Assembly (NCBI GenBank): GCA_025964295.1
Contig: JAOPZD010000255.1
Coordinates: 1 to 9,079 of the forward strand
Source of the DNA: Conexibacter sp.
GTDB lineage: Bacteria > Actinomycetota > Thermoleophilia > Solirubrobacterales > Solirubrobacteraceae
DNA length: 9,079 bases
Reading direction: 5' to 3'
Made by a program: the position numbers and the translations under genes. The notes beneath the pieces were generated by a model. It was not told the DNA's origin, did no database searches, and was given only the letters and a program-made list of their open reading frames with translations. Shown here piece by piece: positions 1 to 7,212 of the stretch (the first letter of the stretch is position 1; each line of letters begins with the position of its first letter).

Positions 1-2
1 TC

Positions 3-890
3 ACCTCGGCCACCAGCGGGTCGACGACCTCCACCAACGCGTCGTTCGCCTTCACCGGCGCCGACAACGCCTCGGCGGTCACCTTCGAGTGCAAGCTCGA
101 CAGCGGCGCCTACGCCGTGTGCACGTCGCCCAAGGCCTACACCTCGGTCGCGGTCGGCAGCCACACGTTCTCCGTCCGCGCCAAGGACGCCGCCGGCAAC
201 GTCGACGCCAGCCCGGCAACGGCGAGCTGGACGGTCACCACCACGAGCACGCCGCCGCCGACCCCCGCAGGCGGCCTCGTCGCCGCCTACGGCTTCAACG
301 AGACCACCGGCACGACGGCGGCCGACCGGTCCGGCAACGGCCTGAACGGCACGATCACCGGCGCGCAGCACTCCAACGGCGGCAAGTTCGGCGGCGCGCT
401 GACGTTCAACGGCACGAGCGACCTCGTGACGGTGGCCGACAACGCCAAGCTGCAGCTGACCAAGGGCATGACCCTGGAGGCGTGGGTCGCGCCGTCCAAG
501 CTCAGCGGCTGGAGCTCGGTGCTGTTCAAGGAGCAGACCGGCGACCTGGCCTACGGCATGTACGCCAACACGGACGCCAACCGTCCGGCGGGCTACGCGT
601 TCACCTCCGCCGAGCAGGACGTCCGCAGCACGGCCGCGCAGCTCCCGGTCAACGCCTGGAGCCACCTGGCCACGACGTACGACGGCACGACGCTGCGCCT
701 CTACGTCAACGGCACCGAGGTCGGCTCCCACGCCGTCTCCGGCGCGATCAAGACCAGCACCGGCGCCCTGCGCATCGGCGGCAACAAGGTCTGGGGCGAG
801 TGGTTCGCCGGTCGCATCGACGAGGTCCGCGTCTACAACCGCGCCCTCTCGAGCACCGAGGTCAAGACCGACATGAACAAGGCGGTCTAG
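3..890 (+). CDS. Ig-like + LamG domain secreted protein, C-terminal part (5' truncated by window)
   Basis: The frame is open from the first base, so only the last 295 codons are seen; the start lies upstream. Visible residues 1-80 form an Ig-like/bacterial surface repeat with two cysteines (FECKLDSGAYAVC) and the signature VAVGSHTFSVRAKDAAGNVD, a module usually found in tandem copies in large secreted actinobacterial proteins. A short Thr/Pro linker (TTTSTPPPTPAG) leads to a LamG/concanavalin-A-like jelly-roll domain at about residues 91-290 (GLVAAYGFNE, LTFNGTSDLVTV, LEAWVAP, YDGTTLRLYVNG, GRIDEVRVYNRALS). The protein ends soon after this domain, with no LPXTG motif and no C-terminal membrane anchor, so release or non-covalent surface attachment is inferred. 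LamG domains bind glycans or proteins or accompany hydrolases; any catalytic domain would be upstream and cannot be judged here. The family assignment is strong and the biological role is unknown. Confidence 0.85.
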   Translation, partial: TSATSGSTTSTNASFAFTGADNASAVTFECKLDSGAYAVCTSPKAYTSVAVGSHTFSVRAKDAAGNVDASPATASWTVTTTSTPPPTPAGGLVAAYGFNETTGTTAADRSGNGLNGTITGAQHSNGGKFGGALTFNGTSDLVTVADNAKLQLTKGMTLEAWVAPSKLSGWSSVLFKEQTGDLAYGMYANTDANRPAGYAFTSAEQDVRSTAAQLPVNAWSHLATTYDGTTLRLYVNGTEVGSHAVSGAIKTSTGALRIGGNKVWGEWFAGRIDEVRVYNRALSSTEVKTDMNKAV

Positions 891-912
891 CAGCACCTCC
901 CGACGCGCCGAT

Positions 913-942
913 GGCCGCGCTGCCCGAGAGGGCGGCGCGGCC
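913..942. terminator. Bidirectional hairpin between convergent genes
   Basis: Arms GGCCGCGCTGCC (913-924) and GGCGGCGCGGCC (931-942) pair over 12 bp with one T-G wobble. An additional C925-G930 pair closes a GAGA loop, a GNRA tetraloop on the plus-strand transcript. It lies 22 nt after the plus-strand stop (890) and 11 nt after the minus-strand stop (954), so it can serve both convergent genes. There is no T-tract, as is common in high-GC actinobacteria, so termination is inferred from position and stem strength. Confidence 0.6.
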
Positions 943-953
943 CACGGTCCGGC

Positions 954-2099
954 CTAGGGGCCGACGTCGATCGCCGGGCGCACGCCCCCGCCAGCGCTCT
1001 GGACCGCCGCGCCGACGGCCATGCAGGTGGTCGGGCAGGACACGCCGGCCAGCGAGGTGTCGGACATGCCCGAGGCCTTCGGCACCGTCGCCAGGCTCCA
1101 CGCCGTGCCGTTCCACGACGCGGCGAGCGGCTCGACGTTCAACGCCGGCGCGGGCGCGGTGTACCCACCGACCGCGGCGCAGCCCGCCGATGGCGTCGTC
1201 CAGCACGAGATGTCGTAGAGATCCGGGCCAGAGCCGCTGGCGGGGTCCGGCACCGTCTTGAGCGTCCACAAGGTCCCGTTCCAGACCTGGGCCAGCGAGT
1301 GCTGCACGCTCGAGCTGTCGGTGTAGTAGCCGACGGCGTTGCAGGCGGTGGCCGTCGTGCAGGAGACGCCCTGCAGCTCGGAGCCGGTGTGCCCGCTCTG
1401 GTTCGCGACGGTCTGGTTGGCCCACGAGGTGCCGTTCCAGCGGTTGGCGAAGGTGCGCCGCGGCTGGCTCGTCGCGTCGTAGTAGCCGACCGCCGTACAC
1501 GCCGACGTCGAGGTGCAGGACACGTCGGCCAGCTTGGCGTTCGTCGTGCCGGACGGGAGCGTCGCGGTCTGCTGTGACCAGCTCGTGCCGTTCCACGTCT
1601 CGATCAGCGGGACCGTCGCCGTGGCGGTGTTGTAGAAGCCGACGGCGTAACACGACGTCGAGCTGGGACACGCGACGGCGTCGAGCTCGGCGAACGTCGA
1701 GCTGCCTGGGGTGACCGTCGTCATGTTCGACCAGCTCGTGCCGTTGTAGCTCTCGGCGTGCGGCACCGAGCCGCTGGCGAGGTTCGCGCCGACCGCGACG
1801 CACGCCGTCGCAGAGCTGCACCCAACGCCGTTGAGCTCGGAGGTCGAGGATGCCGTCGTGAGCGTGGTGAAGGTGCTCCCGTTCCACTTCGTCGACAGCC
1901 CCAACGACGCCACGCCGGACTGGAAGCCGACGGCGACGCAGCTCGACGCGGTCGTGCAGGCGACACCCGCCATCTGGCTCGTGTTGGACGGGGCCGTGTA
2001 GGACGACACGCTCCAGGCGGCGTGCGCGGCGGCCGGAGCGAGGGCGGCACACCCGAGCAGGGCGGCGAGGAAAGCTGAAGACTTGCGAGCGCTGAGCAT
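954..2099 (-). CDS. Secreted seven-repeat WNGTSW protein, probable beta-propeller
   Basis: A 381-residue protein with a signal peptide (basic MLSARKSS, hydrophobic core, AHA cleavage site near residue 27). The rest is built from seven repeats of about 46-56 residues, each starting with L/M-x-x-V/I-x-C-x(3-7)-C-x-A-V-G. Repeats 1-6 end with a strand of type W/Y-N-G-T-x-W/F. The cysteines come in seven pairs (48/54, 94/100, 144/150, 195/201, 247/253, 299/307, 355/359), suggesting one local disulphide per repeat in an exported protein. The seventh repeat lacks the WNGTSW strand, while the mature N-terminus begins with AWSVSSYTAP, which matches that missing strand. This is the usual closure of a circular propeller. 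LLGC at 14-17 vaguely resembles a lipobox, but signal peptidase I cleavage fits better. The ATG at 2097-2099 is preceded by AGAGGG at 9 nt. Similar repeat proteins are common and uncharacterised in actinobacteria; ligand and function are unknown. Confidence 0.85.
   Translation of the reverse strand: MLSARKSSAFLAALLGCAALAPAAAHAAWSVSSYTAPSNTSQMAGVACTTASSCVAVGFQSGVASLGLSTKWNGSTFTTLTTASSTSELNGVGCSSATACVAVGANLASGSVPHAESYNGTSWSNMTTVTPGSSTFAELDAVACPSSTSCYAVGFYNTATATVPLIETWNGTSWSQQTATLPSGTTNAKLADVSCTSTSACTAVGYYDATSQPRRTFANRWNGTSWANQTVANQSGHTGSELQGVSCTTATACNAVGYYTDSSSVQHSLAQVWNGTLWTLKTVPDPASGSGPDLYDISCWTTPSAGCAAVGGYTAPAPALNVEPLAASWNGTAWSLATVPKASGMSDTSLAGVSCPTTCMAVGAAVQSAGGGVRPAIDVGP
957..1973 (-). repeat. 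Seven tandem degenerate coding repeats (propeller blades)
   Basis: The period is 46, 50, 51, 52, 52 and 56 residues measured between first cysteines. Each unit reads roughly L-x-x-V-x-C-(5 residues)-C-x-A-V-G, then a variable 15-25 residue loop, then W-N-G-T-S-W. Repeat 6 has a longer Cys spacing (C299/C307) and repeat 7 a shorter one (C355/C359) and no terminal WNG strand. The repeats are diverged at DNA level, so they are old copies and not a recent expansion. Confidence 0.75.
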
Positions 2100-2107
2100 C
2101 GGCGGGC

Positions 2108-2136
2108 ACCCTCTTGCGCCCGGCGCGCGGTGTCAA
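2108..2136 (-). promoter_or_regulatory. Probable promoter of the repeat-protein gene
   Basis: On the minus strand a perfect TTGACA (2136-2131) is followed after 17 nt by GAGGGT (2113-2108), an acceptable though weak -10 for a high-GC actinobacterium (A at position 2 and T at position 6). The predicted start falls within a couple of bases of the ATG at 2099, so the message might be nearly leaderless; in that case the AGAGGG upstream would be part of the -10 and not a ribosome-binding site. Inferred from sequence only. Confidence 0.4.
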
Positions 2137-2156
2137 CCCCCCGATCGTACGTTCCT

Positions 2157-2172
2157 CCTGCCAACTGGCAGG
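2157..2172. promoter_or_regulatory. Perfect 7-2-7 dyad, candidate operator in a divergent intergenic region
   Basis: CCTGCCA-AC-TGGCAGG is a perfect inverted repeat with a 2-nt centre, too tight for an RNA hairpin loop but well suited to a dimeric DNA-binding protein. It sits between the divergent secreted repeat protein (start 2099) and the aldo/keto reductase (start 2278), just upstream of the minus-strand TTGACA box. No intact regulator gene is seen next to it; the nearest regulator-like sequence is the decayed remnant at 3304-3423. The binding protein is unknown. Confidence 0.4.
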
Positions 2173-2264
2173 GGCCGCCGCGGTTGGCCACCCGCGCAGG
2201 GCGAGCGCCCGCCGGCCGGCGAAAGGGTGACTGACAGGGTCTCCCACCCGCGCCGCGGCCGTCC

Positions 2265-2270
2265 TACCGT
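2265..2270 (+). promoter_or_regulatory. Candidate -10 box TACCGT for leaderless aldo/keto reductase mRNA
   Basis: TACCGT fits the actinobacterial TANNNT -10 pattern and ends exactly 7 nt before the ATG at 2278, the distance expected if transcription begins at the A of the start codon. No convincing Shine-Dalgarno sequence precedes the gene and no good -35 box is seen at 16-18 nt upstream. The nearest candidate, CTGACA at 2231, is 28 nt away. Confidence 0.35.
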
Positions 2271-2277
2271 GATGGCC

Positions 2278-3276
2278 ATGCGCTACCGCAAGCTCGGCTC
2301 CTCCGACCTCGAGGTCTCCGAGATCTCCCTCGGCTCGTGGCTCACCTACTCCGGCGGCGTGGCCTTCGAGCAGGCCCGCGCCTGCACGGACGCCGCCTTC
2401 GCGGCCGGCATCACGTTCTTCGACACGGCCAACGTCTACGGGCAGGGCGCCGCGGAGGCCGCGTGGGGCGAGATCCTGTCCGGCCGGCCGCGGGACTCCT
2501 ACGTGTTGGCGACGAAGGTCTGGGGCCGGATGTCCGACGACCCGGCCGACCAGGGCCTGTCGGCCGACCAGATCGCCCGGCAGATCGACGCCTCGCTGGC
2601 CCGTCTGAAGACCGATCACGTCGACCTCTACCAGGCGCATCGCTTCGACCCCGACGTCGCGATCGAGGAGACCATCGAGGCGCTCCAGCAGGTCGTCGCC
2701 TCCGGCAAGGCGCGGTACCTCGGCTTCAGCGAGTGGACGCCGGAGCAGATCCAGGCCGCGATCGACATCGCCGGGCCCGACCTGTTCGTCTCCTCCCAGC
2801 CGCAGTACTCCATGCTCTGGCAGGCGCCGGAGGCCGAGGTCTTCCCGCTGTGCGCGAAGCACGACATCTCCCAGATCGTCTGGTCGCCGCTGGCCCAGGG
2901 CCTGCTGACCGGCAAGTACCGCGCCGGCCAGGAGCCGCCCGCCGGCTCGCGCGCGGCCAGCAGCGACATGAGCGACGCGATGGGCCTGGTGATGAACGAC
3001 GACACGCTGGCGGCCGTCGACCGCCTGCGGCCGGTCGCCGAGCAGGCGGGCCTCTCGCTGGCCGAGCTCGCGCTGGCCTGGGTGCTGCGCCGCCCCGAGC
3101 TCGCCTCGGCGATCGTCGGCGCCTCGCGGCCCGAGCAGGTCCACGCCAACGCCAAGGCGTCCGGCATCGCGCTGACCGACGACACGCTGGCGGCCATCGA
3201 CGAGGCGCTCGGCGACGCGCCCGTCAAGGAGCCGATCCTGGCGCCCTCCGCCCGCGCCGGGGTTGCCCACCGCTGA
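2278..3276 (+). CDS. Aldo/keto reductase (Kv-beta-like branch), first of two
   Basis: A 332-residue cytosolic NADPH-dependent oxidoreductase of the aldo/keto reductase superfamily, which reduces aldehyde or ketone carbonyls; the substrate is unknown. It starts MRYRKLGSSDLEVS, the classic family N-terminus. The catalytic tetrad is complete: D49 and Y54 (FFDTANVYGQG), K80 (LATKVWG) and H121 (YQAHR). Cofactor-binding sequences are visible at IVWSPLAQGLLTGKY and near the C-terminus at SAIVGASRPEQVHANA. The length is normal for the family. The reading frame is open much further upstream, but that extension (from 2083) covers the intergenic dyad and has no family similarity. ATG 2278 or ATG 2272 is the real start, and 2278 is favoured because a -10-like box lies 7 nt before it. 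The gene leads an apparent operon with a second reductase and a cupin, separated by a regulator remnant. The style resembles K+ channel beta-subunit and YghZ-like reductases. Confidence 0.93.
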   Translation: MRYRKLGSSDLEVSEISLGSWLTYSGGVAFEQARACTDAAFAAGITFFDTANVYGQGAAEAAWGEILSGRPRDSYVLATKVWGRMSDDPADQGLSADQIARQIDASLARLKTDHVDLYQAHRFDPDVAIEETIEALQQVVASGKARYLGFSEWTPEQIQAAIDIAGPDLFVSSQPQYSMLWQAPEAEVFPLCAKHDISQIVWSPLAQGLLTGKYRAGQEPPAGSRAASSDMSDAMGLVMNDDTLAAVDRLRPVAEQAGLSLAELALAWVLRRPELASAIVGASRPEQVHANAKASGIALTDDTLAAIDEALGDAPVKEPILAPSARAGVAHR

Positions 3277-3303
3277 GCGCGGGCAGACGAGAGGACGGAG
3301 CCC

Positions 3304-3423
3304 ATGGAGAGAGACCACGAACGACATCGGCGCGTTCCTGACCACGCGCCGCGCGCGTAGGCCGGGATCGACATGACCAACTACACCGCCGCGCCGGCCT
3401 CTGGCGAAGCGCCGCGCGCTTGA
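3304..3423 (+). pseudogene. Decayed MmyB-type HTH regulator remnant
   Basis: Two short pieces of a recognisable family are left. In frame with position 3314 the DNA reads TTNDIGAFLTTRRARR, closely matching the N-terminus of MmyB-like XRE regulators (typically x-L-G-x-F-L-R-x-R-R-A-R followed by P-E). In frame with 3361 it reads AGIDMTNYTAAPASGEAPRA then TGA (3421-3423), resembling the C-terminal end of the ligand-binding domain of the same family (G-L-x-L-x-x-Y-T-A-E-P-G-S). An ATG at 3304 follows a GGACGGAG-like ribosome-binding sequence but is one base out of frame with the N-terminal piece. The roughly 200-250 residues expected between the fragments are missing, so an internal deletion plus a 1-nt shift is inferred. 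MmyB regulators are commonly encoded next to aldo/keto or short-chain reductases, which fits. The N-terminal match is convincing and the C-terminal match moderate. Confidence 0.5.
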
Positions 3424-3443
3424 CCACCAACAAGGAGCACCCC

Positions 3444-4472
<1,029 letters not shown>

Positions 4473-4508
4473 GAAGCATGTTGTAGGCAACCCGGAAAGG
4501 CCCATCAC

Positions 4509-4922
<414 letters not shown>

Positions 4923-4938
4923 ACGGCACGGGTTCCGC

Positions 4939-4971
4939 CTCGCCGCTATGGGCTCGGGCTTTTGCGGCGGG
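4939..4971 (+). terminator. Weak hairpin after the cupin gene
   Basis: CTCGCCGC (4939-4946) can pair with GCGGCGGG (4964-4971) over 8 bp with one T-G wobble, enclosing a 17-nt loop. It starts 16 nt after the cupin stop and precedes a separate promoter-like box and gene. The long loop and absence of a T-tract make this only a candidate. Confidence 0.25.
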
Positions 4972-5022
4972 CCGCGTACGGCTGATGAGGACCGCCAGGG
5001 TGGCGTCGCCGGCGGTCGCGGC

Positions 5023-5028
5023 TACCAT
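5023..5028 (+). promoter_or_regulatory. Candidate -10 box TACCAT for the SnoaL-like gene
   Basis: TACCAT within GGCTACCATCCG fits TANNNT and would give a leader of roughly 40 nt that includes the ribosome-binding sequence at 5065-5069. No clear -35 box is visible at 16-18 nt upstream. The intergenic stretch 4923-5076 shows nothing else I can support apart from the weak hairpin at 4939-4971. Confidence 0.3.
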
Positions 5029-5076
5029 CCGTCGCGCGAGTCAGCGACATCCTCCTGGCCAAAAAGGGGCTGACGG

Positions 5077-5484
5077 GTGAACAGCGGAAGCGATCGTGAC
5101 GCCGATGTCCGGGCTGGGATCCAGCAGCACTGGGAGGCCTCCGAACGCGGGGACATCGACGCTGAACACGCGATCTACGCCGCGGACGCGATCCTGGACT
5201 ACCCGCAGTCCGGCGAGCGCTTCAGAGGCCGGGCGAAGATCCAAGCGCAACGCGGCGGGCACCCGGCCGAACGCCACTTCACCATCCGCCGGATCCTCGG
5301 CGGCGGCGACGTGTGGGTGAGCGAGTGCGTGATCACCTATGACGGCGTCCCCACGTACTCGATCAGCGTCATGGAGATCGCCGACGGCCTCGTGACGCAC
5401 GAGACCCAGTACTTCGCCGACCCGTTCCCCGCGGCTCCCGGGCGCGCCGCGCTGGCCGAGCCGATTCCGCCGCCTGATCAGTAA
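5077..5484 (+). CDS. SnoaL-like / NTF2-fold protein
   Basis: A 135-residue protein of the SnoaL-like nuclear transport factor 2 superfamily, a cone-shaped alpha+beta barrel used by polyketide cyclases, isomerases and many uncharacterised small-molecule binding proteins. Features seen are the N-terminal helix VRAGIQQHWEASERGD, the strand YAADAILDYPQSGERFRGR, the sheet strands HFTIRRILGGGDVWVSECVI and YSISVMEIADGLVTHETQYF, and the terminal ADPF characteristic of the fold. The start is GTG 5077, supported by AGGGG at 5065-5069 with a 7-nt spacer. No signal peptide is seen. It appears to be its own transcription unit, 154 bp after the cupin gene, and converges on the YceI gene with only 30 bp between stops. 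The ECF41 sigma factor in this window also carries a SnoaL-like domain, but there is no evidence that the two interact. The substrate is unknown. Confidence 0.88.
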   Translation: MNSGSDRDADVRAGIQQHWEASERGDIDAEHAIYAADAILDYPQSGERFRGRAKIQAQRGGHPAERHFTIRRILGGGDVWVSECVITYDGVPTYSISVMEIADGLVTHETQYFADPFPAAPGRAALAEPIPPPDQ

Positions 5485-5497
5485 GCCGATCCAAGCG

Positions 5498-5526
5498 GCC
5501 GATGCGAGGGTGCCTCACGCATCGGC
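5498..5526. terminator. Bidirectional hairpin shared by convergent SnoaL-like and YceI genes
   Basis: GCCGATGCG (5498-5506) and CGCATCGGC (5518-5526) are perfect 9-bp inverted repeats with an 11-nt interior (further GAGG/CCTC pairing is possible with a small bulge). The hairpin begins 14 nt after the TAA at 5482-5484 and overlaps the last codons and TGA (5515-5517) of the minus-strand YceI gene. No T-tract is present. Confidence 0.55.
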
Positions 5527-6069
5527 GGCCTCGCGGACGAACAGGAGGTCGATGTCGATCTCCACGTCCCAGCCGACCGCGTCGCCGCCGCCCGGCAGCG
5601 GCATCTGCCAGTCGAAGCCCCAGTCGCGGCGGTCGATCGTCGTCTGGAGCCGCATGCCCGCGACGTCGCCGAAGCTGGCCTCGCGCGGCGCGGCGTACTC
5701 ACCCTCGGCGGTGATGTCGCGCGTGACGCCCCGCATCGTGAGCTCGCCGTCGACCTCGAGCCGACCGTCGTCGCCGAGGCGGATCGCCGTCGAGCGGAAC
5801 GTGACCTCGGGATGGCGCTCGACGTCGAAGAACTGCGGTCCGACGACGCTCGCGCGCATCGCGGCCGGCTCGACGATCGAGATCGACGCGACGCGCCCGG
5901 CCCCTTCGAGCGCCAGCGCGTCGCCGTCGCCGCGCAGGGTCGCCGCGACGTCGGTCAGCGCGCCGCGGAAGCGAAAGACGCCGGAGTGGCGCACCGCGAA
6001 CGCGAAGGTCGAGGCCTCCGACTGCGCGACGAAGGCGCCCGCGAAGGGCTGGGCGGAGATGGACGACAT
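5515..6069 (-). CDS. YceI family lipid-binding-fold protein
   Basis: A 184-residue YceI-like protein: a lipocalin-like beta-barrel that in characterised members binds polyisoprenoids such as ubiquinone precursors. Family signatures are FAFAVRHSGVFRFRGALTDV near the N-terminus, then SIVEPAAMRASVVGPQFFDV, HPEVTFRSTAIR, LTMRGVTRDITAEGEY, DWGFDW and the C-terminal WDVEIDIDLLFVREA. There is no signal peptide, so a cytosolic form is likely, unlike periplasmic Gram-negative YceI. The start ATG (6067-6069) is preceded on its strand by AGGAG (6081-6077) with a 7-nt spacer. The gene follows the sigma factor gene on the same strand, but the 71-bp gap holds its own ECF-type promoter element matching the one upstream of the sigma gene. 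It is therefore the best candidate in the window for a direct target of that sigma factor. YceI proteins have been linked to stress, acid and base responses. The ligand is not determinable here. Confidence 0.9.
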   Translation of the reverse strand: MSSISAQPFAGAFVAQSEASTFAFAVRHSGVFRFRGALTDVAATLRGDGDALALEGAGRVASISIVEPAAMRASVVGPQFFDVERHPEVTFRSTAIRLGDDGRLEVDGELTMRGVTRDITAEGEYAAPREASFGDVAGMRLQTTIDRRDWGFDWQMPLPGGGDAVGWDVEIDIDLLFVREAADA

Positions 6070-6108
6070 GATGGTGCTCCTGGTCGGGTTGGGCTGCTCA
6101 CCACGTCT

Positions 6109-6138
6109 GACAGCGCATCGCCCCGCTCCGTGACAGCG
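6109..6138 (-). promoter_or_regulatory. ECF41-type promoter upstream of the YceI gene
   Basis: Reading the minus strand, CGCTGTCACG (6138-6129) is followed by exactly 16 nt (6128-6113) and then TGTCAG (6112-6107), with the ATG 40 nt further on. The -35-like half begins only 3 nt beyond the sigma gene's stop codon. The same two blocks at the same spacing occur upstream of the sigma gene itself (7213-7242). From memory the published ECF41 consensus is TGTCACA-N16-CGTC, so the -35 half and spacing agree well and the -10 half differs at one base. Confidence 0.65.
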
Positions 6139-6140
6139 GC

Positions 6141-7175
6141 TCAGAGGTGCCGCAACTTGTCCGGGTTGCGCACGATGCGCACGGCCTGGATCCGGCCGTC
6201 GACGACGTCCACCGTGAGCACGCTCCAGACGCGGATCTCGCGTGGCCGGCTCGTTGGAGCGCCGTCACCGTCGCGGGCCTGCTTCATGAGGGCGGCGAGG
6301 CGCTCGGCGTCCGCATCGTCGGACTGCATGAGCGCGAGCGCCTGCTCTGCCGCGCGCCGCTCGGCTTCTTCGGGCGGCCGCTCGGCCGGGCCCCGGACCA
6401 CGCGGCCGGGTTGCCCGTTGACCTTCACCATCCGGCTCTCGAGCTCACCGTCCGGCGAGCGCACGTGGGCCACGGCGGCCATGAAGCGCGCGATGAGCGG
6501 GGCGCCGACGAGCGGCTCCCCCGGCGTCATCGCCTTCCCGCCGCCGTCCGCGTACAGGACGGCGTCTTGGGCGAGCAGCGCTTCCAAGGCCTCCAGGTCG
6601 CCCTCCTCGGCGGCCGCGAGGAAGCGCTCGAGCAACGCGTCGCGAGCCGGCTCGTCGGCGTCGAAGCGCGGCCGGCTGGCCTCGAGGTGCTTGCGCGCCC
6701 GCGTCACGAGCTGCCGCGAGTTGACCTCGGTCCGCTCGATGACGCCCGCGATCTCCGCGTACTCGTAGCCGAAGACCTCGCGCAGCAGGTACGCCGCCCG
6801 CTCGACCGGGTTCAACCGCTCCAACAGCACCAACAACGCCAGCGACAGCGAGTCCGCCAGCTCGGCCCTGGCCGCGGGCCCCGGCGCCAGGTCCTCGAGC
6901 ACCGGCTCGGGCAGCCACGGCCCGACGTACGCCTCCCGCCGCACCCGGGCCGAGTTGAGGACGTTGATCGACAGCCGCGTCGTGACCGTCGTGACCCACG
7001 CGGACGGCGCCTCGATCCGGGCTTCCTGCCGGGTCAAGCGCAGGAGCGTCTCCTGGGCGACGTCCTCCGCCTCCGAGACGGAGCCGAGCATCCGGTAGGC
7101 GACGCCGAACGCATGGCGACGCAGCGTCGCGAGCTCCTCGTCGCCGACCGTCGTGTCCTCGTTGATCCCGCTCAT
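6141..7175 (-). CDS. sigJ: ECF41-type RNA polymerase sigma factor (SigJ-like) with C-terminal SnoaL-like domain
   Basis: A 344-residue extracytoplasmic-function sigma factor. Region 2 spans about residues 15-80 (HAFGVAYRMLGSVSEAEDVA, QETLLRLTR, AWVTTVTTRLSINVL). Region 4 spans about 110-165 (LERLNPVERAAYLLREVFGY, YAEIAGVIERTEVNSRQLVT, RARKHL). A fused SnoaL-like domain follows at about 175-344. Three ECF41 hallmarks are present: WLPEP at 87-91 in the linker, DGGGK at 210-214 and NPDKL at 337-341. In this group the fused domain replaces an anti-sigma factor and tunes activity. A segment of about 50 residues near 262-312 (rich in Ala, Glu and Asp, helical) interrupts the domain between NGQPGRVVR and VWSVLTVDVVDGRIQ, where family members usually have a short turn. 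The ATG at 7173-7175 has GGGAG 6 nt upstream. An ECF41-like promoter precedes it, implying autoregulation. ECF41 genes are usually next to carboxymuconolactone decarboxylase, oxidoreductase or epimerase genes; here the downstream gene is YceI. The symbol follows common annotation of this group. Confidence 0.92.
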   Translation of the reverse strand: MSGINEDTTVGDEELATLRRHAFGVAYRMLGSVSEAEDVAQETLLRLTRQEARIEAPSAWVTTVTTRLSINVLNSARVRREAYVGPWLPEPVLEDLAPGPAARAELADSLSLALLVLLERLNPVERAAYLLREVFGYEYAEIAGVIERTEVNSRQLVTRARKHLEASRPRFDADEPARDALLERFLAAAEEGDLEALEALLAQDAVLYADGGGKAMTPGEPLVGAPLIARFMAAVAHVRSPDGELESRMVKVNGQPGRVVRGPAERPPEEAERRAAEQALALMQSDDADAERLAALMKQARDGDGAPTSRPREIRVWSVLTVDVVDGRIQAVRIVRNPDKLRHL

Positions 7176-7212
7176 CCGCCTCTCCCGCCGCGCGCTGGTC
7201 TCTCACCAGCTT

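Noticed and set aside
2131..2152. TGTCAAC on the plus strand as a third ECF41-type promoter
   Set aside because: No matching TGTC or CGTC block is present at 16 nt. The same bases read on the minus strand give a perfect TTGACA at the right distance from the propeller gene.
2083..2277. N-terminal extension of the first aldo/keto reductase
   Set aside because: It would read through the divergent promoter region and the dyad. The extra 65 residues have no family similarity, and the conserved N-terminus begins at MRYRKLG.
862..3345. Very long open frame on the minus strand (about 827 codons)
   Set aside because: It runs antisense across the first aldo/keto reductase and through the propeller gene in another frame, has Arg/Gly/Val-rich low-information sequence, and matches no family. 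It is a high-GC shadow frame.
3304..3360. An 18-codon small ORF from ATG 3304 with a ribosome-binding-like sequence
   Set aside because: The peptide has no coding character, and the neighbouring frame carries the clear regulator N-terminus, so a pseudogene explains it better.
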